Shown here: positions 1-10,709 of the stretch, one piece after another
Layout of the letters: every line of letters begins with the position of its first letter
How positions within the stretch are numbered: the stretch's first letter is position 1
Source of the DNA: Thamnaconus septentrionalis
Taxonomy: Eukaryota; Chordata; Actinopteri; Tetraodontiformes; Monacanthidae
Direction of reading: 5' to 3'
NCBI GenBank assembly: GCA_009823395.1
Contig: CM020501.1
Location: 26,997,861-27,061,860 of the forward strand
Length of the DNA stretch: 64,000 bases
Program-made: the position numbers and the translations under genes
The notes under the pieces: generated by a model
Databases searched by the model: none
Told to the model about the DNA's origin: nothing
The model's input: the letters and a program-made list of their open reading frames with translations, nothing else

Positions 1-157
1 CATCCTCCTCAAAGTGGGTTCTCGCGGGACAAGATTTGACGAGAATTACGGCTGATGCGCTTCACACGGTTCAGTGGAAACACCTGCAAACTATACTTGG
101 TTGAAATTTTAGAAATATCGCTCTTATTTTGCGAAAAACTGTCACGGAAACGCAGCT
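1..157 (+). mobile_element. End fragment of a DNA transposon (same family as 13477-14048)
   Basis: The sequence matches the last ~160 bp of the element at 13477-14048: gaaattttagaaatatcgc, then a gcgaaaaact-like stretch, then the terminal gaaacgcagct at 157. It is cut by the left edge of the window. It also matches, reversed, the left part of the copy at 2720-3248. It lies in fgf14 intron 2. Confidence 0.7.
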
Positions 158-388
158 AATTACAGCTCTTGCCATAATTTTCGCTCAGTTGGAGGAGCGC
201 GACGCTAAATTAGCAAATTAGCCCGTTTCCAACCTGTCACCTGCCTCCATCCAACCCGGACAACCCCCCCCTACGCCCCTCACCCCGTCTGCATCCACCT
301 TCCCACATCAGCCAGACAACCAATCACCTGCTCTCCTGTCCCTCCCTACTGGCTGCTGATCCTCTCGTTTCTCTCTTCTCTCTCGCAG

Positions 389-492
389 CTCTGTTTAACT
401 TAATCCCCGTGGGTCTGAGAGTCGTGGCCATCCAATCAGTCAAGACGGGCCTGTACATTGCCATGAACGGAGAGGGTCACCTCTACTCATCG
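389..492 (+). CDS. fgf14: fgf14 exon 3
   Basis: The acceptor is a pyrimidine-rich stretch ending tctcgcag at 388 and the donor is gtgagc at 493. Two bases complete the previous codon, then 34 codons run [15 protein letters not shown] to the end GEGHLYSS. This is the start of the beta-trefoil core. A CA microsatellite begins about 15 bp after the donor. Confidence 0.93.
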
Positions 493-3400
493 GTGAGCAT
501 GCACACACGCACACACACACGGACACAACCGGACGTTTTGTCTTCTCCGAGACGAAACTTGAGAAGAATCCTTGTGGAAATTGTCAGTGTGTGAGAGGAC
601 GATGTGGAGGTGGTGGTGGTGGGGCCGGGGTGTAGAGAGGAAACGACTGGAGATCCGCCCGAGTGGAGTATGAATTATTTTGCGTGTTGACTCTTTGCGA
701 CGAGTTGACACTCCTCCGCCGACGGGATGACAAGGAGCCGGAGAGGACAAGAGGCGACGGGAGGAAGGACTTGAGAAAAAGAGATAGGATGAAAAGGGCG
801 AGGGGGGGGGATAAAGGTGTGGCTGTGACAAGGGAGGGACAAGGGGTGGTGGTGGGGGGACTGAGGGGTGGTGGTGTTGCAGATCGGAAAGGAAGTAGAG
901 GGCGACGGAAATAGAGGAGAAGGGGAGAGGAGGAGGAGGAAGAGGAAGAGGAGGAGAGAGTTGGGAGACAGAATTGGTGGTGGATGAGCAGGGAGGGAGG
1001 AGGTTAATCAAGGATGGAAGTCACGGGTGGGGGTGGGGGGTTCGGGGAGGAGGAAGATGGGCGCTGCTCTGCTGGGCTTCCTCAGCCTGTCGCCCCCAAA
1101 AAGTTGCAGATGTACGAGGACTTCCTGTAAATAATTGAAGCGGGGGAGTCCCCCCCCCCACCCCCTACACCACCACCCCTGCCCAACACACACACACACG
1201 CTGAAAGACAGAGGGAGCAGAAATCCCCTCTAAAGCAGCCTGGCGGAGGGGAAGCCGAGGCTGTTTGATCGTGGTGTTGCAGCCCTGCGACTCCATTCAT
1301 CTGTAGCGCCGTCGCTACTTGACGCTTAATTGGCTCCTTGCACAGGTGCGGAGCCCCAGTAGAGTCGAGTGTGTGCAGGAAAATTCGCTGCAGCTGCGAA
1401 CGCGCAAGTGCTTTCCCGTCTGCGCCATCGGCCGCTCAAGTTACAACTTTTCTACACTGCAGATTCATACTGAAGACATCAAGCTTTTATGAAAGCTGGC
1501 TATTTTGAAGAATTTAAATATGAAACGTATTTGAGTTATTTTACACTGTTATTGTTTCCTACATAATTCTATGTGCGTTCAGAACCCCCCTGTATTTCAC
1601 ACACTGCACATGTCTGGCTAAAAGATGTTGTGTAAGGCAGCCTTGCGCTGTCTTCCCTTGAAAAAAAAAGCGAAATCGTCTTTACTCGGGTAATCTTTTC
1701 CTCGTAACCAACGTAATGACTAGAGATGCCGGTTTCAAACGCTGCACTTTCGTGACCGTAGTCGCGCTGATGTGCTGCCGCACGCTGGACGAAGGCATCC
1801 GTGAGTTAAATTAGACGTTCCATTTTTCCCCTCCCCGCACGCTGAGTCTGTTTTAAAAGATGAGCCTTATTGTGAGCGGCGGCGTGGCGGCGTTGATGAA
1901 TTAAAAACAAGCTAATGAGCCTTCTGCACTCCAGAAGGCTCTGGACTTCTGCACTCCGCCATTTTATATGTTCCGGCGTGGGTGATTTTTTTTTACTTTT
2001 TTATTTTTTCTAAGCCAAACACACCTGCTACACAACGTCATCCCGCTCTTATTATTATTATTGTTATTAATTGTTATTTATTATTTATCTATTGTTAGAT
2101 TAAGATTAAATGGAGCTCCGTACCTGCCCTTCCGTGAGCCCTGCTGTGTCAAGGCAAAAGACAGGGAAGCAACTTACATTGGAGGAATGGTCACTTACAT
2201 TGAAGGACTGAGCCAATGAGAGCTCTCAGCCGCTGGCCACGCCTCTTCCACACCTTCGTCCACCTGCGGCGCCCTCTCTCTCTCTCTGAGGTTCTTTATC
2301 CTCTTTATCGCAACCGTTCTTGGTGCTACCTAATGACCCCCCCGACCCCCCAAAAAATAATATAATAAATAAAAATAAAAAATGTATACGGTCTTGTCAA
2401 TCCCGGGCATCTGGCACAGGGCGCGCTCCTGGGCACGCGCAGCCAACAGATGGCGCAGCGTGCGATGTGATAATTATGGAGCGTGCTGCGGGAAAGTTAA
2501 TGATGAGTCGGGTGGAGTGTGTGTGTGTGTATGTGTGTGTGTGTGTGTGTGTGTGGTCGGTAACAATTTTGAAAACCTGTAATCATCCTCCCCTGGTGGC
2601 CGGTCGCTTTAAGAAAGAAAGAAAGAAAAATCTTGTTATTTAAATGGATCTCGGATCTCGGAGTCAAACTAGCAACATTTGGCAAAAGATTCTTCCTCTT
2701 GCCCTCACACAGCGTCTCTAGCTGCGTTTCCATGACAGTTTTTCGCAAAATAAAAGCGACATTTCTAAAATTTCGACAAAGTACAATGATTTCATTGAAT
2801 GGTGTGAAGCGCATCAGCCGTGATTCTCATAAAATCTCGGCCCGTGAGACCCAACTTTGAGGAGGATGGAGCTGCAAAATTTCTTGTATAAATCTGAATT
2901 TCAATGTTGTTTGCTGTCAACAATGGTTGTTATATTTTTCTCCTTGATTACTTGTAAAACATTCGGTCTCGTCCTCCATCCAAACATAACGCGACATTTT
3001 CACTTGAAGTGAACTGGTCGCGTGACCCCGTACGTCACATCCGTTGACGTGTAAATGCGAAAAAAGTGACACTTTTGCGATATACCTCCATATGGATACG
3101 TCTGAAAACCACGTCATGAGAGCGTCAAAACCTTTTAGCCATATTTGAGAGGTTTTCACGGGTTTAGGTGTTTCCATGACCATTTTTTTTTATTGCGATA
3201 TTTAAATTTTGCGCAATTCTAATTGATGGATTGAATGGAAACGCGGCTTCGGTCAGTGTATTCACGGCTCCGATCGAGACGGATCGGATGGTTGGTCGGC
3301 GTGAGGTTCACGCTTTGGTTTTCGCCCGCCTGGCTCGAGGTCTGCTTTGTTTTTTTTTTGTTCGTTCGCGTGTTTGTTTGTTTTACATTTTTCAGCCGCA

Positions 3401-6400
3401 GCTCCCTCCCCCTCCCCCGCTCGCCTTTCTTCTCCGCGGGCATCTTTTCTTTAGCGCGTTTTGTTTCCCCACAGTTCCCCCGGGTAATTAGCGCTGTGAT
3501 AATAGCTGGTGTTGGAAACAAACACGCCCACTCGGTGAGACAGACGCACAACAGCAGCGGCAGCGGCAACAACAACAACAACAACTTCCCGGTGCGCCGT
3601 TGAGTTGAGTCACAAGTAGAGCGGCCTGCTTTTTCCCACGAAGGGGAGCAAATTGGAAAGAAGCTTCTGCAGTTTTGTAGCGGTGTGCGCAAAGCACAAG
3701 AGAGCGAAATAAAAGACGATTGTTATTTGAATATATATTTAAGGGGAGCGGGGGGATACATTTAACTGGGTTGGGGAAAAAAAAGTTGTTGAATTAATGT
3801 GATTTAAAAAAAATAATACTCTGAATTAATTACAGCAATTAAATCGGTTGCAGCGTTCTTGCAGCAGCAGCAGAAGGCCCCATAAATGATGTCGGTGTGT
3901 CGGTGTGCATAAATCTTCCTTCTCTCAGGGCCGAGGCCTCCTGCAGTTTGAGCTAGAAAGCATGCGGTACACTTTCCTACCATTAGGCGGCGGTAGATTT
4001 TCCACACCGGCCCTTTAATGATATATATTTTCAGTAGGTTTTTTTTTTCCAGCCCATCTCTTTTTTCACATAACAAGAAACGGAGCAGGACTTTGAAGGA
4101 GAAGACTGAACGCTGCTCCTCCGGCTACAGGTGGTGTTTTTCTTGTTGCCCAGGTTAGTCATGGCGCGCGCGCACGTCCGTGGGCGGCCTTTGTTGTTAT
4201 GCCTTCAAGCTGCAGGTAGCGTTTGGAGCCCCAACTTGAAAATACAGGCAACGTACCTGAACCACAGCCGAGCGGGTGGTGCCAACGGATATTTATATTC
4301 AACTGCACGTGGAATTTTAAAGATGTGCCTCTCTTACATCCGACCGTATTCTGCATTTGGATGTCAAGGGAAAAGAAATGCACCACTGTAAACCCTGCAT
4401 GGGCAAACTATGGCCCGGGGGCCATACGGAGCCCATTAAGCTTTTTAATCTGGCCCTGGAGGAAATTATATCAATAGTCGGTAAGTGATAAATTAGCTGT
4501 GTTTCACATTTTTTTTCAGTGTTCTAAGAGTCATTTCAGGAAAGAGTTGAATACCGAGGGGTTGCAAAGACAGACTTTTGTTGCTTTTCAGTTGACATTA
4601 AAGCACATGTTTTCTACATATCCTATGCTATATTTTTTCCTCCTATGAGGTGGCTCACCAAAACAGCCTGTCACATTTTAGAACCCATTGTGGTCCCACG
4701 AGTCAAAAGGTTTACATCAAAGGTTTATAACAAGAAATTATATCCCAAACTAGAACAGCTTGTTCTTAAATGGGAAAATAAATTTGCTCAAAAAGGAAAA
4801 AAAAAAGTGGTGATGGACTTTAAAATGGACGGTAAAATTACCGGAAGTTGTCTGGATTTCTCAGTGTATCCAACTTTATTTGAGCGAATGTTGACATTCA
4901 TTTGTGTTTTCTAAAGTTGCGGCACTTTTGTTCGCCGTAGGGGGCACTTAGCATCTTGTTTCTCAAATTTAGTTCACCACCTCAATGTCGTAGTGTTGTA
5001 GCACTCGAGATTGAGTCTTTAGACCACTTTTGAAGCGTCTCGGTCTCGTCTCGGACTCAGAGGCCTTTTTACTCTGTCTGGTCTCGGTGTCAGACTGGGC
5101 GGACTCGGGGGTCGAGACTCAGCCAACACTGCAGTGACACGATAATAACAGAAAAGAATCCGGCTGCTGCCTTGTTACGCTGTGTTTGTGACACCCAGAG
5201 TGACACCCTGCCCCCTTATTCCTAATAAATTTATTTTTTAATTTTATGAAGCAAAGGTTTTTTTTTTAAATGGTTCAAAATAGTTGGAAAAGCAAAAAAA
5301 TGTTTAAGAAGCGTATGAAAATATACTTTGCTGGAAAAAGATTTTGCTGTTCGATTTAGAAACAAACTTAAATTTAAAAAAGATACTGGTCATTTTTTGT
5401 TTTGTTGTTTTTGTTCTTTGATATGTAAAGTCTTGGTCTCGTCTCGGTCTCGACACTCTCTTGATAATATCTTGGTCTTGGTTGGTGCAGTCTTGACTAA
5501 CTAACACTGTCACGTGGGACACAGACCAAAATCGCTTGTTGCCTCCTTTAACTACGAGTGAAGGTGGTCTGGAAGGAGGAACTCTGGGAGTTGGCCGGGG
5601 CTCTGAGGCTCCTTCCATCAGCAGGCCTCGCCCTGTGGATTAGTTTGATGGGGTGCGGGGGGAGCTTGTTTAGCCTGTTACGACGAGAGTGGCGCAAAAA
5701 TAAAGACGGAGCGAAAACATCGGCGGGAGCGCTAATTCATCAAGGGCCGATTGTTGTTCTTGGACGGGCGCTGAAGCTCCCGGACTGCCAAGTGTCGTCG
5801 TCTGCCAGCAGCGCCAGCAGCAGTGGAGGAGCCTCTCCAGCTCCAGCAACTCTCGCCGGGGCTGCAGGAGTTTCCGATTTTTTTTTTAGGGCCTTTTAAT
5901 GAGTTGAGATTTTAGATTTTTTTTAGAATGGTTTATTTATTTTTTACTTACTTGTTTGTTTCGTTCTTTTCGTTCGTTAAGGCCCAATTGCACAACCAGA
6001 TTGCTGTGCGACGATGATGCATGCATGCGGGCAATCTCGGTGGGCGGTGTGTGTGTGTGTGTGTTTGTGTAGTGTAGCCAACTTCCATTCAGAAAAGTGC
6101 TCGGGGCCATGACCATCACAGGCCAGTGGCTCGCCAGTGGTGCTAAATCATAACTTCAAATGGGGTTTCAAAAATAGACACCTAGTTTGAACTGATTTGC
6201 CCCCAACAGACATTAGAAATAAGCTGGATGTTTAAATTGTATTGAAGTCAATTGAACATATTGTGACACAACAATCAATAAAGTGCAGGATGGATGACTT
6301 TTACAATGGAATTAAAGAAGTAAAGCTGAAGAACAAGCGATCCTGATTCATAGCCTACTCTACGCTAGCTACACAGCCAGTACGCAGTCGTTGTGAATGG

Positions 6401-7803
6401 GTTGCGCAGTGGTATTGCCTGCAGCGACGTAGATTACGGTTTTGAACTCCATGGAGACAAACGTGAGTTTGCATCGAATATAAATTCACGTTCAAGGCAC
6501 CTCAGAAATACGGGACAGACCCAGTCCCGTCTCGGTTCACAGCGGGACGCACCATTTCATCGTCAAACATCGGAGTATTCTGTATTTTAAGGGACGGTTG
6601 GCAACTCTAGGTGTGTGTGCGTGTGTGTGTTGTGGTAGACGGGGGGGAGGCGGGGGTGTGGGGGGTGTGTGGAATCCCCCCACTGTTTTTCCAATCACTG
6701 GCTGATTTATTCTGCCTCTCCTCTCCTCCGTGTTCCAATTTTCTGCCGCCGCCGCCGCCGCCGCCACCCCTGGCGCTTCCATTTCATTCATCCCCTCCTC
6801 CCCTCTTCACCCTCCCCCTCCCTTCCCTGCTTGCGAGCAGCAGCAGCCCTGCCAACGCCGCTGTTCAGAGACGACGGCAGAAGAGCGTTCAGTTGGGAGG
6901 CGGCGGCGGCGGCGGTAAAATGACTCACCTGCGAGGCCGAGCTTCTCATCTCCACTCCTCTCTCTCCCCCCTGCCTCCCCCCCTCCCTGTCTCTCTTTCC
7001 TTTTGGAACAGCTCACTCTTTTTACTCTCCACTGTGGATTCAGTCGCCGAGGGGTGATGGGGGAGAGGGGGGCTGTGGGGTGTCAAAAGAAAGAGGCTGC
7101 TCTCTCAGACTGAGGCAACGCGAAACATCTTTTTACTTTTAAAGCCGCCGCCCTCCACCGTAAATGATGCATCGGCCCACCGACCTACATTAACGAGCTT
7201 CCCTCCGCACACAGGCCCAGTGTTCGGGGGGGGGGGCAAAAAAACAAAACCCAAAAAAGAACATCCCGCTCAGACAAATGAATAATGAATGCCGGGGTGC
7301 AGGTCAAGTCTGAGTATGTATTATTAAGTGGACTCAGCCCCGGCCGGACGTGCGCGCTGCTAACACAAATCAAATGGGGCAGTTATTATTATTATTAGCA
7401 TTATTATTAGTATTATTTGTCTTATTATTAAAGGATTTGGATTTGTGGCCGACGTTGTTAAACGGAGCGATCACATCGTGTTGCTTTTTTTTCACATTGC
7501 GTATCTCAGGAAAAAAGGACCACCCCCTCCTCCCTGGAGCCACAAGTGTGTGTGTGTGTGCGTGTGAGATCCTGTCGACCCCGCCCTTAACAGGCGTCTT
7601 CCCTCGTTAGCCACAAGTGGACGCAGCCGCTCGTGATGCAGCACGTCACATTATTGGCTGTGAAAAAAAAAAACACCCCTCCCCTCCCTGAACCCCTCCC
7701 CGCTCGGCCCTGGTTGGTTGCCACGGCTACCGTGTCGCCTCTGTCTTCCTCATGTTGCTATGAGACTCGGACCGACAGACCTGAGCTGAATGACAATGTG
7801 TCT

Positions 7804-7856
<53 letters not shown>

Positions 7857-8139
7857 GCGGCCAATAAGAGGCAGTCTAGACAAACACTTCCCCATCCCGG
7901 GGTGTCGTGGTGGGTGCTGAGGTGTGTGGGGTGTCTGGGTGGGTTGGCAGGAGCCCCGCTGGCTCAGATGGGGAGGTCCGGTCCGTGAACGCCACCCGTC
8001 CCTCTCTCACCCCGATCTCGTGGCGACTCGGCCAACAAAAACAGGCGTTCCAAGCCCCAGCACAGTCTCACTACTCCATAGTTTGCACTTGATTGGCTAA
8101 TTAACATTTTCAGCTCCAAGGTGCGAGTTTTTTTTGTGT

Positions 8140-8174
<35 letters not shown>

Positions 8175-9623
8175 TTCATTTATTCATTTTAGAAATTAGG
8201 GAAATGCTTTGCTGCCACACTAGTAAAAAACAGGGCTCAGTATCACGTCATATGGTGAAACTATCATGTGATTTGGTGAAAGTTTCACGTTACATGAAAT
8301 TATCACGTTATCTTGTGAAAAGTTCACGTTATGTGAACATTATCATGTAAAAATGTGAAATTATCACAAAACAGCATAATAGTTTCACGTTATAACGTGA
8401 TAGGTTCAAGTTTTTACGTGATAATTTGTAAGTTATAGCGTGACTCTATTACGTTATTTCGTGATAACTTTCACATTATAAAATGAAAATTTCACGAAGT
8501 AGCGTGAAAGTTTCACGTTATAACGTGATACTGAGTCCTGTTGTTTTCTTTCTATTGTGGCAGCAATGCGCTTCCGTAAAAAATAGCCCAAATTCCCAAA
8601 ATATTCTAAATAAGAATAATAATAAAATGAATTTGTAATGCACTTTTCATCTCAGGATCTCAACGTGCTAAAGGACAAAAAGTGTTTTCAAAGCAAAGTA
8701 TCCACAAAGTATCCAGGAAAAAAAAAGTCAGAGTAGGTTTTCTTGTTGATGGTCAACATGCTAAATGCCCATACCCCCCCCCTTCCCCCATCTCCACCCC
8801 CTAACCCACTCCAGGAGCTGTTCACGGCCGAGTGCAAGTTCAAGGAGTCGGTGTTTGAGAACTACTACGTGATCTACAGCTCCATGCTGTACCGGCAGAA
8901 AGAGTCGGGCCGGGCCTGGTTCCTGGGCCTCAACAAGGAAGGCCAGGCCATGAAGGGCAACCGGGTCAAGAAGACCAAACCAGCGGCACACTTCCTGCCC
9001 AAACCTATAGAAGGTAAAACACGCACACACAAAAGTTAGCCACAACAGAAATGTGCTTATTCCTTCCTTACGTTTCCTCCTTTGTCCTTCATCCCTTTGA
9101 CCTTTATTCTTCTTCTTCTTCTTCTTCTTCCTCCTCTTTTTCTACTTCCTCTTGTCCTTTTTCCTTTTCTTCCTCTTCTACTTTCTATTGTTCCTTTTCT
9201 ACCACTTCTTCATTTCTTTCTCTTCATCTTCCTCCTCCTCTCCCCTCTTTTTCTTGATCTCATCACGACCCTTTTTTTCTTGTTCTTCTTCTTTGTCCTC
9301 TTCTTCGTCTCCTCCTCCTCCTCTTTCCTCTTCTGCTTATTCTTCTTATACTATCTCTTCTTTCTATTCTCCTTCTTCATCTTCCTCTTCTCCCTCTTCT
9401 TCTTGATCTCATCACGACCCTTTCTTCTTCATCTTCTTCTTCCTCCTCCTCCTCCTCGCCGCGCCCTCCAGTTGCCATGTACCGAGAGCCGTCGTTGCAC
9501 GACGTGGGGGAGGCGGCGCCCAAGCTGGCGGGGGGGCCGCCCTCCAAAAGCACAACCAGCGAACCGGTGGTCATGAATGGCGGCAAGCCAGTCAGCAAAC
9601 CCGAGCCCAAGGAGGAGACATAA
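389..9623 (+). CDS. fgf14: fgf14, 3' part (coding exons 3-5 of 5), intracellular FGF homologous factor
   Basis: Three exons join to about 150 residues of the FGF core and C-terminal tail: 389-492 (104 bp), 8815-9013 (199 bp) and 9472-9623 (152 bp including the TAA stop). All introns are GT-AG and phases match (exon 3 ends in phase 0, exon 4 in phase 1). The 104/199 bp exon sizes are those of the FHF genes FGF11-14. Segments such as [42 protein letters not shown] and [14 protein letters not shown] fit FGF14 better than FGF11, 12 or 13. Family knowledge: FHFs lack a signal peptide, stay in the cell, bind voltage-gated sodium channel C-termini and do not act through FGF receptors. The upstream exons, including the alternative first exons, lie left of the window. 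The tail is somewhat divergent, ending KPEPKEET. Confidence 0.93.
2517..2554. repeat. GT dinucleotide microsatellite
   Basis: About 19 GT units, interrupted once by AT. It lies in fgf14 intron 3. Confidence 0.95.
2720..3248 (-). mobile_element. Inverted-repeat DNA transposon copy, PIF/Harbinger-like, reverse orientation
   Basis: The left end is agctgcgtttccatgacag and the right end gaatggaaacgcggct, which are inverted copies of each other. The body is a reversed, diverged copy of 13477-14048. On the minus strand 2917-3183 encodes a peptide collinear with that copy ([25 protein letters not shown]), but the Myb-like motif is eroded (WMEDE in place of WTEEE). No clean target duplication is visible: the flanks read tct and tcg. 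Confidence 0.75.
4394..4715. mobile_element. hAT-like non-autonomous element, diverged copy
   Basis: It starts with catgggcaaactatggccc and follows the same order of blocks as the copy at 22259-22651: gggggccat, ttaagctttttaat, cagtgttctaagagtcattt, acatgttttctacatatcc, cctatgaggtgg, gaacccattgtgg. The right inverted terminus has decayed. Confidence 0.7.
4992..5508. repeat. Dispersed repeat family A, copy 1
   Basis: It shares about 450 bp with 16350-16816, including the identical block gtgacacccagagtgacacc and long stretches such as gacacgataataacagaaaa and gaatttaaaaaagatactgg. The outer parts are rich in tctcggtctcgtctcgg words. It begins agtgttgtagcactcga and ends gactaactaacact. It is probably a non-autonomous DNA transposon, but clear terminal inverted repeats could not be set. 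Confidence 0.6.
7807..7852. repeat. GA dinucleotide microsatellite
   Basis: About 23 uninterrupted GA units in fgf14 intron 3. Confidence 0.95.
8137..8188. repeat. TTTA/TTCA tetranucleotide repeat
   Basis: A run of ttta units with two ttca variants at its right end, directly left of the element at 8197. Confidence 0.85.
8197..8578. mobile_element. Short inverted-repeat element built of CACGTTATAACGTG-type palindromes
   Basis: The two ends are inverted copies over about 50 bp: aatgctttgctgccacac ... cagggctcagtatcacgt on the left and acgtgatactgagtcctg ... gtggcagcaatgcgcttcc on the right. The interior is a chain of short units such as tttcacgttataacgtga, gtgaaattatcac and acgttatttcgtgataa, each partly palindromic. 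It has no reading frame. It behaves like a MITE whose body is a satellite-like array. Confidence 0.75.
8815..9013 (+). CDS. fgf14: fgf14 exon 4
   Basis: The acceptor is ccactccag at 8814 and the donor gtaaaa at 9014; the length is exactly 199 bp. It encodes [18 protein letters not shown] through FLPKPIE, most of the remaining beta-trefoil fold including the channel-binding face known in FHFs. GC content and codon use rise sharply against the flanking AT-rich intron. Other family members have P where this copy has A in LFTAECKF. Confidence 0.94.
9014..9471 (+). repeat. fgf14 intron 4 with long TTC/TCC pyrimidine tract
   Basis: This 458 bp intron is almost pure pyrimidine on the plus strand from about 9098 to 9460. 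The unusual segment ttcttgatctcatcacgacc occurs twice, at 9251 and 9400, 149 bp apart, which indicates a tandem duplication inside the tract. The tract runs straight into the exon 5 acceptor. Confidence 0.85.
9472..9623 (+). CDS. fgf14: fgf14 exon 5 with stop
   Basis: The acceptor is gccctccag at 9471. One base carried from exon 4 makes the Val codon of [14 protein letters not shown]. The exon then encodes a Gly/Pro/Ser-rich tail including MNGGKPVSK and stops with TAA at 9621-9623. The tail motif MNGGKPV is typical of FGF14. Confidence 0.92.
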
Positions 9624-10657
9624 CCCCACCTAGCCGCCCCCCACCCTCCACCGCCACACACACACACACACACACACACACTCAAACACACACACACTTT
9701 GGAAACCCCCCCACCCACTGAAAAAACCCACCATTGAAAAACCAAAAACAAAAAATGGTAAAAAAAAAAATGAGTAAATCGACACATATATATGAAAAAA
9801 AGAACTACGTGAAAAGTTGGCGGCGGTGGCGGCCGAAGTTTGGACTCCTCAGTGGTGGGGACAAACCCCTCCCACCTCCCAGAAGGACCTCGGGATTGGT
9901 GGAGGGGGCGGAGCTTGGTGGTGGGGTGCAAGCGGACGGACAACAATGAAAAAAATAAAATAAAAAAAAAGGCGGGAGAAGTTGTGAGCCGGGACTGCAA
10001 AAAACGACTCGCATGAAGAAAAAAAACCCGACAACCCCCAGCGTTCGCCTACGCCTTGGGTGTTTCTTTTCCCCCCTTGACTGACAATCGTTGGGGGTTG
10101 GGGGGTGGGCTCCACTTCCTGTCTGGGGGTGTGGGGCGTGGGGGGATACACACACGGGGAAACGGGGGAAACTCCCGTTTTGGCACCACGTAGCTTTCAA
10201 GCATGTTTGTCTTTTCAGTGTTTCTTTGATATTTATCTCTTTTAGTGGTTTTACTAATCTGCACACAGATAGAGAGAGAGAGGGAGAGAGGGAGAGAGGG
10301 AGAGAGGGGAGGGAAGGGAAGCCACTCCGCTAAGTGGTTGTACAGACCAAAAAAAAAAAAAAAAAACAAGGAAAAAAAGAGAACAGAACTCACTTTGGTC
10401 TTTCTTTTCTTCCTACCTGTTTACACAAAACCATCCCCCCCCCTTAATCGTAGCAACACGGAACATACAGGAAGTAGCAGTCAGTGTTTACAAGGAGTAG
10501 CCAGCAGCGCGTGTAGGTTCATCGAGCAAGAGGGCCAACGAAACCTAGTGTCGATTCTAAAGCCTTCACCAAGTACTTGAACCCCCAAAACCCACCCAAC
10601 ACCCTCTCTACGCCTCCACGCCCCAGGTCCCCGGTGAACAGGGTAGTAGCGACACGT

Positions 10658-10709
<52 letters not shown>

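Larger units (their letters stand above)
493..8814 (+). other. fgf14 intron 3 (8.3 kb): repeats, no gene seen
   Basis: Between exons 3 and 4 I find only non-coding material. There are G-rich stretches near 800-1060, a GT microsatellite at 2517-2554, several transposon copies listed separately, GC-rich trinucleotide runs at 6745-6765 and 6900-6916, a GA run at 7807-7852 and a TTTA run at 8137-8188. Open frames here are low-complexity (Pro, Ala, Arg or Cys runs) and carry no recognisable domain. Some unique stretches, for example 1300-2300, might hold regulatory DNA, but nothing specific can be shown. Confidence 0.7.

Noticed and set aside
487..1011. 174-codon Pro/Ser-rich minus-strand frame
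   Set aside because: It arises from a GA-rich purine tract, overlaps fgf14 exon 3 on the other strand, and has no domain.
4645..4914. 89-codon frame beginning [14 protein letters not shown]
   Set aside because: Its first part is the hAT-like repeat; the same segment at 22550 has a different frame, so it is not conserved as protein.
6611..7057. 148-codon frame with Pro and Ala runs
   Set aside because: Composed of GCC/CCT trinucleotide runs and no conserved motif; lies inside an fgf14 intron.
9051..9576. Ser/Phe/Leu-rich and Arg/Glu-rich frames
   Set aside because: Translations of the pyrimidine tract; the real coding part is fgf14 exon 5 in another frame.
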